Positions 18,838 to 27,405 are shown, counted from the stretch's first letter. The stretch: 27,552 nt of DNA from Chara braunii (GCA_003427395.1 BFEA01000024.1:4583553-4611104), one strand, 5' to 3'. Notes: generated from the letters alone by a model not told the origin. Made by a program: numbers and translations.

Positions 18838-19440
18838 GATGAGAATGAAAACATAAACGACGGAGTGACTAGAGGCCGTCACATTTCTCCCGAACTAAGG
18901 GTGATAGTTCAATTGCACAGATTAGGCCTCTCGTTTTCTTTTTATTTTCCTTTTTTACTTTTCATTTTTCTTCATGTTTTCTTTGCTCAGCCTCCCCTTT
19001 TCTCTGATAGCGACGTGTTTTCTTGCACCCAACCCATAACCTGGCAGAGGGGCGTTTGGCGCGCAGTTGAAAAGACTGAGCCACTCTTTTCACCTCCGCG
19101 TCCCAAGGCGATCCCGACGGCTACCACGGCCACAGGCCGGTAGTGCTCTGCTGTACTCTGCTATACAGCAGGGCGCCGAGCCTGCGTGGACCAAAGGAAA
19201 GCCCTGTGGCGCACCCCTTCTGCAGAGGGCAAGTAGCTACAGGCCGGTCCTTTCCGAGGCACTACCCCGGTATCTCAGTGTTACTGTGGAAGTTAGGCAA
19301 CAGATTAAACCCCTACATGCCCGAAGCACCGGCACCAATCAGGGACTTTGGCACACAAAGGAGGGTCGGGACGCCGCGCCCTTCAACATGATACCAAACC
19401 CCCACCCAACGTCCCCGTTGGGTCGAAACTCGTGGGGCAC
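18300..19440. other. Non-coding stretch, possibly LTR U3
   Basis: No gene recognised. It contains N bases (18332-18386), an A/G-rich run (aaaagaaaagaaaag near 18345), and a GC-rich middle. Its right end leads into the TATA box at 19445, consistent with a promoter-bearing LTR read on the plus strand. Confidence 0.3.
18792..18836. repeat. (TAA)n microsatellite
   Basis: About fourteen uninterrupted AAT/TAA units. Confidence 0.97.
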
Positions 19441-19444
19441 GTAG

Positions 19445-19450
19445 TATAAA
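19445..19450 (+). promoter_or_regulatory. TATA box before plus-strand ORF
   Basis: TATAAA in the context gtagtataaagcgg. A start site near 19475 would give a pyrimidine-rich leader of about 275 bases up to the ATG at 19752. Position and context are good for a RNA polymerase II promoter. Confidence 0.5.
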
Positions 19451-19751
19451 GCGGCGCTTAGTTTGGGATTCTCATTCATCTTTTGAGTGTCACCGCAACT
19501 CGTCCTGGTATTTTGCAGTCGTCAACCTTTTTCTGTCGTGGCATCTTCTTTCTTTCTTTTTCTTTACATAACGCCTTCTTCCCTACCCTTCTCTATCTTA
19601 CCGTGCACGCGGTATCACTGCGTGGTCTGCGTCGCCACCTTTGCTCCCTTTTGTAGCCCCTTTTGCTGTTCATCTCTCCTTGTTTCGTCTCCTTAAACAA
19701 CGTTGTTCATCTCTCTGTTTTATCTCCTTAAGCAGCGCTCGATCTCCCACC

Positions 19752-20172
19752 ATGCCTGAGGCTCGTATAGGACAGGGAAAAGGAAGGGGTGGAAGAACAG
19801 GGAAAGCGCGCGAAGAGTCGCCGGCTCGTGCGCGGCGTGAATATAGTTCGGAGGAGGAGGAAGACGAGCCACGTGGCTATGGTGATTTTGTGGCCTTGCC
19901 CTCGCCTCTCGCCGCAAACGTGGTACGAAAGAACTCCATTCCCAGACAGAATGGAGTATTTCCGAAAAAAATTCGAAGCACGTTACGGCACGCCCAGTAC
20001 TTCTTCCCCTCCGTATACTCCTAGGGCCCCTATCTCTCCCACAATCAGTATAGCCCTAATACCGGTTCCGCCATCTTCTACCCATGCGCAATCTCTCCCT
20101 CTTCTCATACTAACGGTTGTACCCTTTCTTGTATTCTCTTCCTCCTTGTTTTACTTCAAGTTGAGTTCATGA
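19752..20172 (+). pseudogene. Frameshifted Arg/Gly/Glu-rich ORF
   Basis: ATG at 19752 has a strong start context (cccaccATGcc). The first 60 codons read MPEARIGQGKGRGGRTGKAR, then a run of Glu (YSSEEEEDEPRGYGDFVALP). After about 19925 this frame loses protein character and stops at 20024. The +1 frame takes over with WYERTPFPDRMEYFRKKFEA and a Ser/Pro tail to 20172. That pattern suggests one protein broken by a small indel, or an unseen short intron. It may be the basic gag leader of a plus-strand element or a host gene. Not recognised. Confidence 0.35.
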
Positions 20173-20520
20173 TTGTCTTCTATCTTCTGTATAAGCACGA
20201 AACCTTCTCTTTGAGCCTCTGAACCTTTTTTCTCTTTAACCTCTCAATCCTTTCCATATCTCATAGCGTCTCTGGCTTAAGAGTTTGAACACCTTCCTTG
20301 TGAACCAGGCCGCTTGTCGACCACCAAATGAATTTAAGAAGGATCATATTTTTCATTTTCTGACTTGCTGCTGGTTTTAATCTCTTACCGTTCTGAAACC
20401 CGTTCTCAGTCCGAATTTATAGCATAAAAAGGGTACCTCAACCTTCATCTTGGCTGCAAAATTTTGAAGCACTGTCAATCTGATATCAATGTCTTTGGTA
20501 CTCATCCAGTCCGCCATGCT
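20173..20520. other. Pyrimidine-rich non-coding spacer
   Basis: No gene recognised; T/C-rich on the plus strand. A minus-strand ORF enters from the repeat block on the right and ends at 20377. Confidence 0.4.
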
Positions 20521-20524
20521 GGGA

Positions 20525-20715
20525 GTAGGGCATACCAAACCCTTTTCCTGTTTTCCGGCCAGAGTGAGATATCTTCTCAACTTTTCATGTGACTCGGGGG
20601 ATACCAAACCCTGTTTTCTTTCCCTGGCCTGAGAGAGGCATCTCAACTTCTCAGATAGAAGGAAAGGGATACCAAACCCTTTCTCTTTGCTCTGGTCTGG
20701 GAACTTCAGATACAT
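20525..20715. repeat. Three ~68-bp tandem units
   Basis: ataccaaaccct occurs at 20532, 20601 and 20669, each followed by a T/C-rich stretch, a ctggcc(a/t)gag-like phrase and a cttctca-like end. On the minus strand they fall in a 170-codon ORF (20377-20889) as three related peptides near GLVCP, GLVSP and GFGIP. One unit is a base shorter and read in a different frame, so the repeat is kept as DNA rather than as protein. Confidence 0.75.
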
Positions 20716-20814
20716 CTTTATATACCTGCAAAACAGCGAGTCCCACAGACAACAACTATGCCCCCGCAAGCAGGCTCCACAACAGTTATCAGCCAAGCAA
20801 GAAGTAAACAAAAA

Positions 20815-20860
20815 TAAAACCCAAAATAAAGCAAAACAATAAAAATAATAATAATAATAA
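20815..20860. repeat. A-rich stretch with (AAT)n
   Basis: A-rich low-complexity DNA including several AAT units between about 20838 and 20860. Confidence 0.8.
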
Positions 20861-20899
20861 AACACATCAAGACAAATCCTCACACCCAAGAATTATTGA

Positions 20900-22305
20900 T
20901 TGCCTTGATTTTGGCCCACCACCGGCCAGAAATGACAAACGTCCCGTCAGTCTGACATACCTCATTTGGCCCGCATCAGGCCAGGACTAGTCAGACCATT
21001 TCTCTTGACAGCCCCTTTGACCTGCCTCCAGGTCAGAACCAGCATACCCACTACTCGAGTATGACAGCCCTTTGGCACTCTCGCCAGGACACCCAGACTA
21101 TAGCGGGTCTGGTCACCCTGTGACAGTAGACCTCCCGTCAGTTAAACTGCCCCGAACCCGGATTTGACCACTGCGGTCGGGAACCGGCTCACCCACCAGT
21201 TTTTGGCCAATGGCGTTGGCTGCCCCGCCCAGATTTTTGAACGTAGGACCCGGTCTAACTACGATTCAAGGCTCTGGTGAACCTTACTGGATTGCATCCT
21301 CTCACTGCGGTAGGGTTCCAGCTGACCCCTTTCGACCTCATAGGCCAGACCTTCAGAGTCTTAGCCTCAGTCGACTACGGAATTCGACACTCGCGTCGGG
21401 GACCTGCTGACCCGACCAGATTGCAACCTACTGCGGTAAGGCTCTGGCTGGCCCCGGCAATCAATGCATCCTTAGGTTAGAGAGGAAGATCTCAGGCTCA
21501 GACAATCAGGCAAGCCTATCTTAACCCACAAGCAGACTGCCCATGCCCCATAACAGGACAAACATTTCTCAAGAGACGTCCCTTCAGTCTCAGGAGGCAC
21601 TGCACAGCAACATGATAACCAACACCAAGGTCATACCAGAGACCTCCCTTCAGCCTCAAGAAGAATGCTCAGTGCTGGCCCCAGAGAGGTCCCTTCCCTC
21701 ACCTGGGATTTTCTTTTCCAAGAGACGTCCCGTCAGTCCCAAGGAAGTACTGAAATGCTGATCTCAGAGAGGTCCCTTCCCTCATCTGAGTGAAGACAGG
21801 CAACTTAGTCAAGAGACATTCCCCTCCACTGACAACTCTCAGTCAGGTAAGGTGGACTTCTTTATGTCTTTCCTCATCTGAATTTCTTAGATGGACAACT
21901 TAGTCAGAGACACGAATTTCTTCTGCTGACAACTCTCGATCAGACAGAACTGAACTTCTATATGCTCATCATGCTTTTCTCTTTATCATAACAATATAAC
22001 TGATTACATCTCTTGATGTGCCACAGCCATGAGTTCTCTGATCTTGACACTGCGTCAATGCTCATGAAAACTGTATCTCACAGTTATTTCCCCACTCTCA
22101 GGGACTTGACACTCATGGATCGACTGTAGCATTGCATGAGAGATATAGTCTTATTAACTTCGTTGCTTGGTGAACCAGAAAATTAACTGACATGCAGAAA
22201 ATTGAAATGTTGAATTGACCATGCAAGAACGGTCACAGTCTGCTGAAAATTCAATCTTGTTGTCTTATTGTCTAACAATACTTCTCTCTTAGTTCCCTGT
22301 AACTG
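20900..22305. repeat. Sub-repeat-rich region beyond element 3, probable LTR/UTR
   Basis: It lies beyond the integrase end of minus-strand element 3, where its 3' UTR and LTR should be. Two families of short diverged repeats are present. At 20930-21450, phrases such as tgcggt(a/c)ggg and ctgacccc recur with ggccagacc. At 21560-21960, agagacgtcccttcag-like phrases recur at about 21568, 21636, 21721, 21800 and 21906, alternating with agagaggtcccttccctca. No coding sequence is recognised. A purine stretch near 21815 (minus: ggaggggaa then tgtctct) could be a polypurine tract, unproven. Confidence 0.4.
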
Positions 22306-22310
22306 TTCTC

Positions 22311-22865
22311 TCACTTGGATGACTGACCTTTTTTTCCTCTCTTTGAGGTCACTATAGGAATCAAATCAGGGTCTCTGAAAATGAACTTACGGAGTCTTGA
22401 CCCTGATACCATGTCATGAACCCTGGATCCATCCATCTCTGAAATCTCATAAACCTTGCCTTCTGCTTCTTCTGTGCTTCTGTAAGGACCGAGCCACCTG
22501 GGCTCCAACCTTTTATTCCATTGTCTTTCAAGAGAACTATCCAACATAAGGACATCATCTCCAACTTTCAGTTTCTCTTTTCTTATATATATTTTCTTGT
22601 TCCGTCTCTCTTGATCTGATAATCTGGTGGATGTCATTCTCTCTGCAGCATCCATCACTGCATAATCAACTTCTGATATTTGTCTCATTCTAATCTGGAG
22701 GAGCTCTGAAATAGAATAGTCTATGTCACTTTCTTGACTTGACCATGTCTTGATAATGTTCTCAATAGGTAATGTAGCATATCGGCCATACCACAGAGTA
22801 AATGGAGCATAGTCCGTAATCCTCTTGACTGTGATGTTGTCAGCATATACAGCAGCCTTCAACAC
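22311..22865 (-). pseudogene. Integrase C-terminal part of element 3
   Basis: A 184-codon open stretch goes on from the integrase core in an adjacent frame. It has APFTLWYGRYATLPIENI (the typical end of the core), then VGDDVLMLDSSLERQWNKRL and LEPRWLGPYRSTEEAEGKVY, the GPY/F-like module. It ends HDMVSGSRLRKFIFRDPDLI and a basic tail, without a chromodomain. The frame join with the core near 22862 is broken. Confidence 0.8.
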
Positions 22866-23494
22866 TTTTGGCTACTAAGATTTCCTTCACCCCACTTAGC
22901 CAATGAATCTTTCAAGGTCNTGTGACCTCTCTCGACGGGCACATTCGCTTGAGGACGGTAAGTTGTCACATATAGAATTCTGACACCCAATTTGAGAGAA
23001 ATTCTCCTTACAACCTCATTTTTTAACTCGGATCCTCTATCTGAGACAAACTCTCTGATAAAGGGATACCTGAGATAGACTTCCTCTATCCAGTCAGCCA
23101 TTTGCTCGGCTGTCTTCCTTTTCAGAGTTTTTGCCTCAACATATCCAGAGAAATTATCTCTCATGTTAAGAATATACCTCATTCCACCCTTGCCTAATGG
23201 CATTGTGATGAGATATAAATGAACTCTGCTGCCTGGCTCTACCAAAATAGTGGGAAATAAAGGCTCAATCATTCTTGTGGTAGACCTCTTCTGATATAAC
23301 ACACATGATTTACAAAATCTAAAAATCATGTCTCTCATGCCAGGCCAGAAGTAGAGTTTAACGGTCTTAGAGTAGGTTGCCTCAGTAGCCCTGTGACCAC
23401 CAGCAACCCCCTCATGTAGAGCAACAATTATCTCTAATTGTCTCTCTTTACCGCAAACCACTCTTAGTGGTGGTAGTCCTCCCTTACCATCCAC
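22859..23494 (-). pseudogene. Integrase core of element 3, first catalytic Asp lost
   Basis: It starts GKGGLPPLRVVCGKERQ. The HHCC zinc module is complete (HEGVAGGH, then FCKSCVLYQKRS). At the first catalytic position the segment reads RVHLYLITMPLGKGG, where relatives have an Asp in H-x-D-x-M; here it is Tyr (codon tat). The second Asp (EFVSDRGSELKNEV) and the Glu (YRPQANVPVERGH) are kept. One N lies at 22920. It would be catalytically dead. Confidence 0.85.
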
Positions 23495-23793
23495 AAAGAG
23501 ATGACCTCTTTTTAGTCTAAATTTTTTCCTTGAATTTTACAATAATACTCCTTTAGTTTTTCCTTTTCCATCTTCTTACCAATCTCTTGATAACTTTCGT
23601 TATATTATTCAGAAATGAAAAATATTTCTTCCTCCTTCTTCTCACCTTCTTCCTTTTCTTTTGAACCAGAGCTTTCCCCGATTTTATGAGCAGCCACTGT
23701 TGCTGCGTTAACTTCAGCATACCAATCATTTGGCTCATCCTCTTCCTATTTTCCAATAATCGATTCATAAACATAGACATTAGGGATCTCTCC
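23495..23793 (-). pseudogene. Degraded RNase H/integrase linker of element 3
   Basis: Minus-strand translation gives an acidic linker in pieces (EEDEPNDWYAEVNAATVA, GESSGSKEKEEGEK) with at least three stop codons before the integrase N-terminus. Acidic, low-complexity linkers are normal here, and the stops show decay. Confidence 0.5.
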
Positions 23794-24340
23794 CTACCTG
23801 TCTCTCTCTTCAGGCCACAAACTCCACTTGTAGGAGCATGGTACTTCATAATCTTCATCATTTTTCTCATTCAGAAAATTATCAACATAGGCAGATTCTT
23901 CAATCATTCCGTTTACAACTTCTTCTTCTGCTTTTCTCCACTCAATCCGACTTAGGCCATCTGCTCTGTTCTTCTCAGTGGGAATTTTTTCCAACTTAAA
24001 ATCAAAAGTCCAGATGAAGGCAATCCACCTGCAGACTGTTGGATCTACTTGTTGGTGCTTCTTAATGGCACCAATCACAGCAGATGCATCAGTCCTCAAG
24101 ATCAATCTCCTCCCTAACACATAATGCCTGAAGCACCTAAGGCTATGGATGATTGTCAGTACCTCTTTTCTGAATTGGGTATAACCTCTTTCTATAGAAT
24201 TAAGAGTCTTGCTTTCAAATCTCAGAGGCCTATCCATCCCATTTTCATCTTTCTGAATGAGCACGCCACCCAGAGCAACTGGTCCTCCATCGGCCTCAAT
24301 GAGGGTCTTGCCTCCTCCTCATCATAAAATGGGACTACCA
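23794..24340 (-). pseudogene. RNase H domain of element 3
   Basis: The catalytic residues can all be read: EADGGPVALGGVLIQ (first Asp, just upstream of 24264), FRKEVLTIIHSL (Glu) and LILRTDASAVIGAI (Asp). The domain ends with DFKLEKIPTEKNRADGLSRI, the A-D-G/A-L-S-R signature that closes RNase H. A frame change lies near 24264-24310. An acidic tail (NFLNEKNDEDYEV) follows. Confidence 0.85.
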
Positions 24341-24541
24341 GCACTACACCACCATCTTTTAGTTTTTCCTGCAGAGTCTATGCAGCGGCTTGTCTTTTAT
24401 CATTCCAAGCTAAATTAGCCCATTGCCTTACCATCTCCCTCAGAGGCTCTGCAATGGCAGCAAAATGGGGAATAAAATCCTCCAGAATCCACAGACGCTC
24501 AAGAAGCTTCTGACATCTGTCACTCTCTTGAGTGGCAGAGG

Positions 24542-25650
24542 CTAGTTTAAGATCTTGTCTATCTTTATGGGATAAGGACTCCTACACTTGGACAAACATC
24601 TGAAGCCCAAGATGATTATTTCTGGCTGAAAGAGAAGAGACTTTGGTCCACTGGCAGTCAGGTTATATTTTTGGATTACTTCTGGCTGAAAGAGAAGAGA
24701 CTTTGGTCCACTGGCAGTCAGGTTATATTTTTGGAGTTTCTCTAAGACCATCTTTACTCCTTCAGTATGTTCCCAGACAAACTTTCTGACTCCACCTGCG
24801 ACCAAAGTCTCATCCCTTACCAAGGGTCCTTTTACAGGATTGTCATCAATATAGGGGCTGGTTATTTCAGGAGAAATATCTTGCATGACTTGGATCACAT
24901 CCCTTTGAACCACTGCCACACCATTAGTCCAACCCTGAGGCACCACACACATCTGAATGTGCCCTCTTGGCGTGTGCATGGCAGTCATTGGTCGGCTAGT
25001 GGGATCAATGAGAAACTGATCATAGTCAGAGTACAAATCAACTAGAGAATGGATGCATCGACCAGCAAAAGATTCAGAGAGGAGATCAACATTAGGTAGA
25101 CTACCTGCATCACGTACCGTCACAGAGTTGAGTTTCTGAAGATTCTGTATCCATCTCAATCCACCTCCTGGTTTCCAAAAGCAAAACCAGTGGTTAGCAT
25201 ACGGTCCATCAGCAGGTTCAGCAACATTAGATGCAATCTTCTTGTCAAGATATTTTACAACCTCTGCTTCTTCCTTCAGGGCATACTTGGTCAGCCTGTC
25301 ATTCCATGGAACATCATCAACTGTCCAAATTTTGGCCATCTTGACCATATCCACGTCCAACCGCCCTCTCTCTTCATCATTGAAGGAGAACGCATCAGAG
25401 AACTCCTGACACATTTTGAAGATATATTTTTTCTCTTCAGGCAAGATAAACTGATCCGAGCATATCTTCATTGCGTCAAATCTTTCTTTGGTGACCCTAT
25501 TCCCCAACTTTGCAGATTCTCTCAATGCTTTAATAATCTCCCTCTCCTTTTTCAATGCTACATCATAATCCTTTTTTATTAAGACTGCCACCCGGATATT
25601 CTTCACCCCCTTGGGCTTGTATTTTTTTTTTGACCCAGTGACTATTTTCC
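24542..25650 (-). pseudogene. Reverse transcriptase of element 3
   Basis: The RT lies in a 422-codon open stretch (24542-25810), but only residues from KKKYKPKGVKN (about 25620) onwards look element-derived. The part beyond is a hammerhead ribozyme and unrelated DNA. The motifs are RLTKYALKEEAEVVKYLDKK (entry), WFCFWKPGGGLRWIQNLQKL, HSLVDLYSDYDQFL (Asp), QGWTNGVAVVQRDV and SPYIDDNPVKG with the YIDD box at 24842-24853. Near the end a 20-residue block (QKYNLTASGPKSLLFQPE) is duplicated in frame. A stop at 24542 precedes the connection segment, which goes on to about 24340. Confidence 0.9.
24617..24736. repeat. 60-bp in-frame tandem duplication in RT
   Basis: Two abutting 60-base copies, about 24617-24676 and 24677-24736, nearly identical over tctggctgaaagagaaga and the rest of the unit. 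It repeats 20 codons of the RT thumb region without breaking the frame. Confidence 0.95.
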
Positions 25651-25737
25651 TAAAGAAGAATGAGTTGATGCAAGCAGAACTGCCCGGAAAACCGTAGGCA
25701 AAGAGAGAGAGAAGAGGACAAGAAACGAGGGGCTGTG
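25651..25737. other. Junction between element 3 and the hammerhead region
   Basis: A T-run near 25621-25630 and a short GA stretch near 25701-25713 separate recognisable RT coding from the ribozyme. Element 3 appears to be truncated here. Confidence 0.35.
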
Positions 25738-25797
25738 ACAAACTGTTTCGTCGGAGTTTCACCAACTCGTCAGGAGGCTGAATCCGCAACAGTCTGC
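25738..25797 (-). ncRNA. Type III hammerhead ribozyme, diverged copy
   Basis: On the minus strand the core boxes are present in order: GUU at the cleavage site (25790-25788), CUGACGA (25773-25767) and GAAA (25749-25746). Stem III pairs about nine base pairs (25738-25746 with 25789-25797, two G-U). Stem II pairs five (25762-25766 with 25750-25754) with a seven-base loop. Stem I is weak: three pairs with one C-U mismatch. Cleavage would fall between 25788 and 25787. H17 is U, permitted but less common than C. It may be slow or inactive. It overlaps the open frame read as the RT N-terminus, which is therefore not real coding there. Confidence 0.75.
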
Positions 25798-25922
25798 AGA
25801 ATCCCCTCACTGATTAGACTGTAAATGATTGCAGGTACATTCTGCATGCACATCATAACATGTTCTTTCTTTGTTCTCGTTGTGTAAAGCAGGAGTGAGT
25901 GCAGTCTTCGTTCGCGCCCGGT
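25798..25922 (+). promoter_or_regulatory. 5' flank of the 25923 ORF with acceptor-like sites
   Basis: Two splice-acceptor-like sites precede the ORF: tgattgcag near 25834, and a long pyrimidine tract (gttctttctttgttctcg) then taaagcag ending near 25891. No clear TATA box is seen. The ORF could therefore start inside a downstream exon. Confidence 0.3.
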
Positions 25923-26372
25923 ATGGATCGTCGTCGTGCCCGTGGTGTGAGGGGCGTCGGAGGGCCCGTTAGGGGGGGTGCCGCCCAGGCCGAGGGTGGG
26001 CGCAACCAACGTAGGCGTGGGGTGTTTCGTCTCACGCCAGCGGACATGCGAGAGCGATGGCCAGAACCTGCTGCTCTGATTGATGAACTGGTGAACGATC
26101 CTAACTGGCCATATCAGCCGGAGAGGGATGCCAATATGTTGTTGCTGGTGGGGGACGATGGGCGCCCTGTCGATTGGAACCGTTGGAAGGCGTACCAACG
26201 AATGGCAAGGATCATGGGCTACGCCCAAAAGAATCCATTGCCTGACTTGTTCCAAGATGCAATTCGTTTACGTTGGCCAAACCCCCCCGATAAGCCTTAT
26301 ACAGGTTTCAGAGGTGATGGGGGGGAGTACGATAACAGAGGCGATGATGAAGGAAATGATGGGGCGGGTTGA
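25923..26372 (+). CDS. Unrecognised 149-residue basic-to-acidic protein
   Basis: ATG at 25923 opens MDRRRARGVRGVGGPVRGGA, an Arg/Gly-rich leader, then a folded-looking middle: VFRLTPADMRERWPEPAALI, DDGRPVDWNRWKAYQRMARI and LPDLFQDAIRLRWPNPPDKP. It ends in an acidic Gly/Asp tail (GGEYDNRGDDEGNDGAG). Regular Trp, Arg and Leu spacing and GC-richer DNA make it look like real coding. No family is recognised. The Arg/Gly leader recalls the ORF at 19752. It lies on the strand opposite the two hammerheads and between them. A 26-A run occurs 300 bases after the stop, so it may be a retroposed copy. Confidence 0.5.
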   Translation: MDRRRARGVRGVGGPVRGGAAQAEGGRNQRRRGVFRLTPADMRERWPEPAALIDELVNDPNWPYQPERDANMLLLVGDDGRPVDWNRWKAYQRMARIMGYAQKNPLPDLFQDAIRLRWPNPPDKPYTGFRGDGGEYDNRGDDEGNDGAG

Positions 26373-26815
26373 CGATTTGATGGCATGTTGTTGTGTGGGT
26401 CGCTGTTGCTTGATGACCGATCCTGCCGAGTTACAAACGATACGCATTTGTGTGCACTGACTTGGAACGATTTTGACACAAATTTATGTTGACTCCTACC
26501 ATCTCGGCTGCGTTTCAATGAATTTCCTCTCTCTCCCCTCTCTCTCTCTCTCTCTCTCTCTCCCCCCTATATATGTATGTCTGATGTCCGTGTGCTGTTC
26601 TATGTGAATGTGCTCCATGTGCCAACGGAAGTAAACTCTCTCGTCTGAAAGCACCGACAAGGTGCAGATAGCAAAAAAAAAAAAAAAAAAAAAAAAAACC
26701 TCCTTTCATTGCTCGCATTCGTCCTCTCCACTGTGGTTGATCACCGATAGCACTAGCGACATGCAAAACAGAATACAATCATGATTCTAAGTTGGAAGAC
26801 ACATCTCACTTGTGC
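26373..26815. other. Possible 3' UTR, (CT)n and poly(A)
   Basis: After the stop at 26372 no further coding is seen. (CT)n occupies about 26528-26563 and a pure run of 26 A lies at 26673-26698. No AATAAA was found just before the A run. No target-site duplication was found around the segment. Confidence 0.5.
26673..26698. repeat. 26-base poly(A) run
   Basis: Uninterrupted A run on the plus strand. It could be the tail of a retroposed transcript or a simple repeat. Confidence 0.95.
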
Positions 26816-26833
26816 CTGTTTGTGCACAAACAG
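26816..26833. repeat. 18-bp perfect palindrome
   Basis: CTGTTTGTGCACAAACAG reads the same on both strands. A second, imperfect inverted repeat (actacaa ... ttgtagt) lies near 26910-26932. Confidence 0.95.
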
Positions 26834-26999
26834 CGAAATGAAAGAGAAAACATAAAAAAAAAGGAGGTGGTTGAGGTCTTGCAAAGTGAACTTAGTGTTG
26901 GAGTTGCAGAACTACAACTGTAGTTTGTAGTTGTTGTTCTGGTTGTTGTTGCACAACCAAAACATCTGTTTGTGGANCTGGAACTGTACTGAAACTACA

Positions 27000-27326
27000 A
27001 TGGCCCGAGACCACTTGCCCACCAGGGCCACACAAATAAAGAATTTGTGGGAAAAAATTATGTTTTCTTTTCGTTGTGCTTTTGATAGTGACTCAGAAGG
27101 CGATCCTGAGGCAGAAGTTACTCATTTGACCTATGTCCATAACTTTTTTTTTTTTGGTTTGTGGACTTATGTTTTTTTTTTTTTTTTCTGTGAACTTTCT
27201 TGGTCACTTAGGCTGGCCGGGAAAGCAGAATCAGCTCAACGGAAAGCAATGTGTAGAACAGCACTTAGTGAGACCACAATCTCTACAGAGTGCAGTGTAC
27301 TTATCCTTGTGGTTGCAGTTTTCTGA
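27000..27326 (+). CDS. Hypothetical ORF, possibly only a short exon
   Basis: ATG at 27000 opens MARDHLPTRATQIKNLWEKI and an acidic FDSDSEGDPEAEVTHLTYV. After that the frame runs through two long T tracts (27147-27156, 27172-27186), giving runs of Phe that are unlikely in a real protein. The first 50 codons could be a genuine exon or gag fragment; the rest is doubtful. No family recognised. Confidence 0.2.
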   Translation: MARDHLPTRATQIKNLWEKIMFSFRCAFDSDSEGDPEAEVTHLTYVHNFFFFGLWTYVFFFFFCELSWSLRLAGKAESAQRKAMCRTALSETTISTECSVLILVVAVF

Positions 27327-27405
27327 AGTGATGTTGTAGTGGTACTTGTACAACTTTCAGTTGTGGTTATAGGAAGTGCAACATGCGCATGGAAACAAGT
27401 CACTT

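Larger units (their letters stand above)
22311..25650 (-). mobile_element. Ty3/gypsy pol fragment, element 3, YIDD lineage
   Basis: Minus-strand order is RT (from about 25650), RNase H, a degraded linker, then integrase to 22311. No gag, zinc knuckle or protease precedes the RT, so the 5' half is missing. Its RT motifs (HSLVDLYSDYD, MCVVPQGWTNGVAV, YIDDNPVKGP) differ strongly from elements 1 and 2. They resemble Ty3/gypsy-type elements I associate with basidiomycete fungi (consensus FIDDVPVKGP). No chromodomain is seen. It carries a 60-bp tandem duplication, an integrase active-site change and several stops. Confidence 0.88.

Noticed and set aside
22395-22415. Minus-strand TGGTATCAGGG resembling the initiator-Met tRNA primer-binding site
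   Set aside because: It is part of the integrase coding (DMVSGSRL), not next to an LTR, and matches only part of the usual 12 bases.
25651-25810. N-terminal extension of the element 3 RT frame (MRGFCRLLRIQPP...)
   Set aside because: These codons overlie the hammerhead ribozyme and show no Ty3/gypsy similarity, so they are an open frame by chance.
26068-26082. gctctgatt, a partial reverse match to a primer-binding site inside the hammerhead-flanked unit
   Set aside because: Only eight bases match and it lies within the 25923 ORF, far from where a retrozyme primer site should be.
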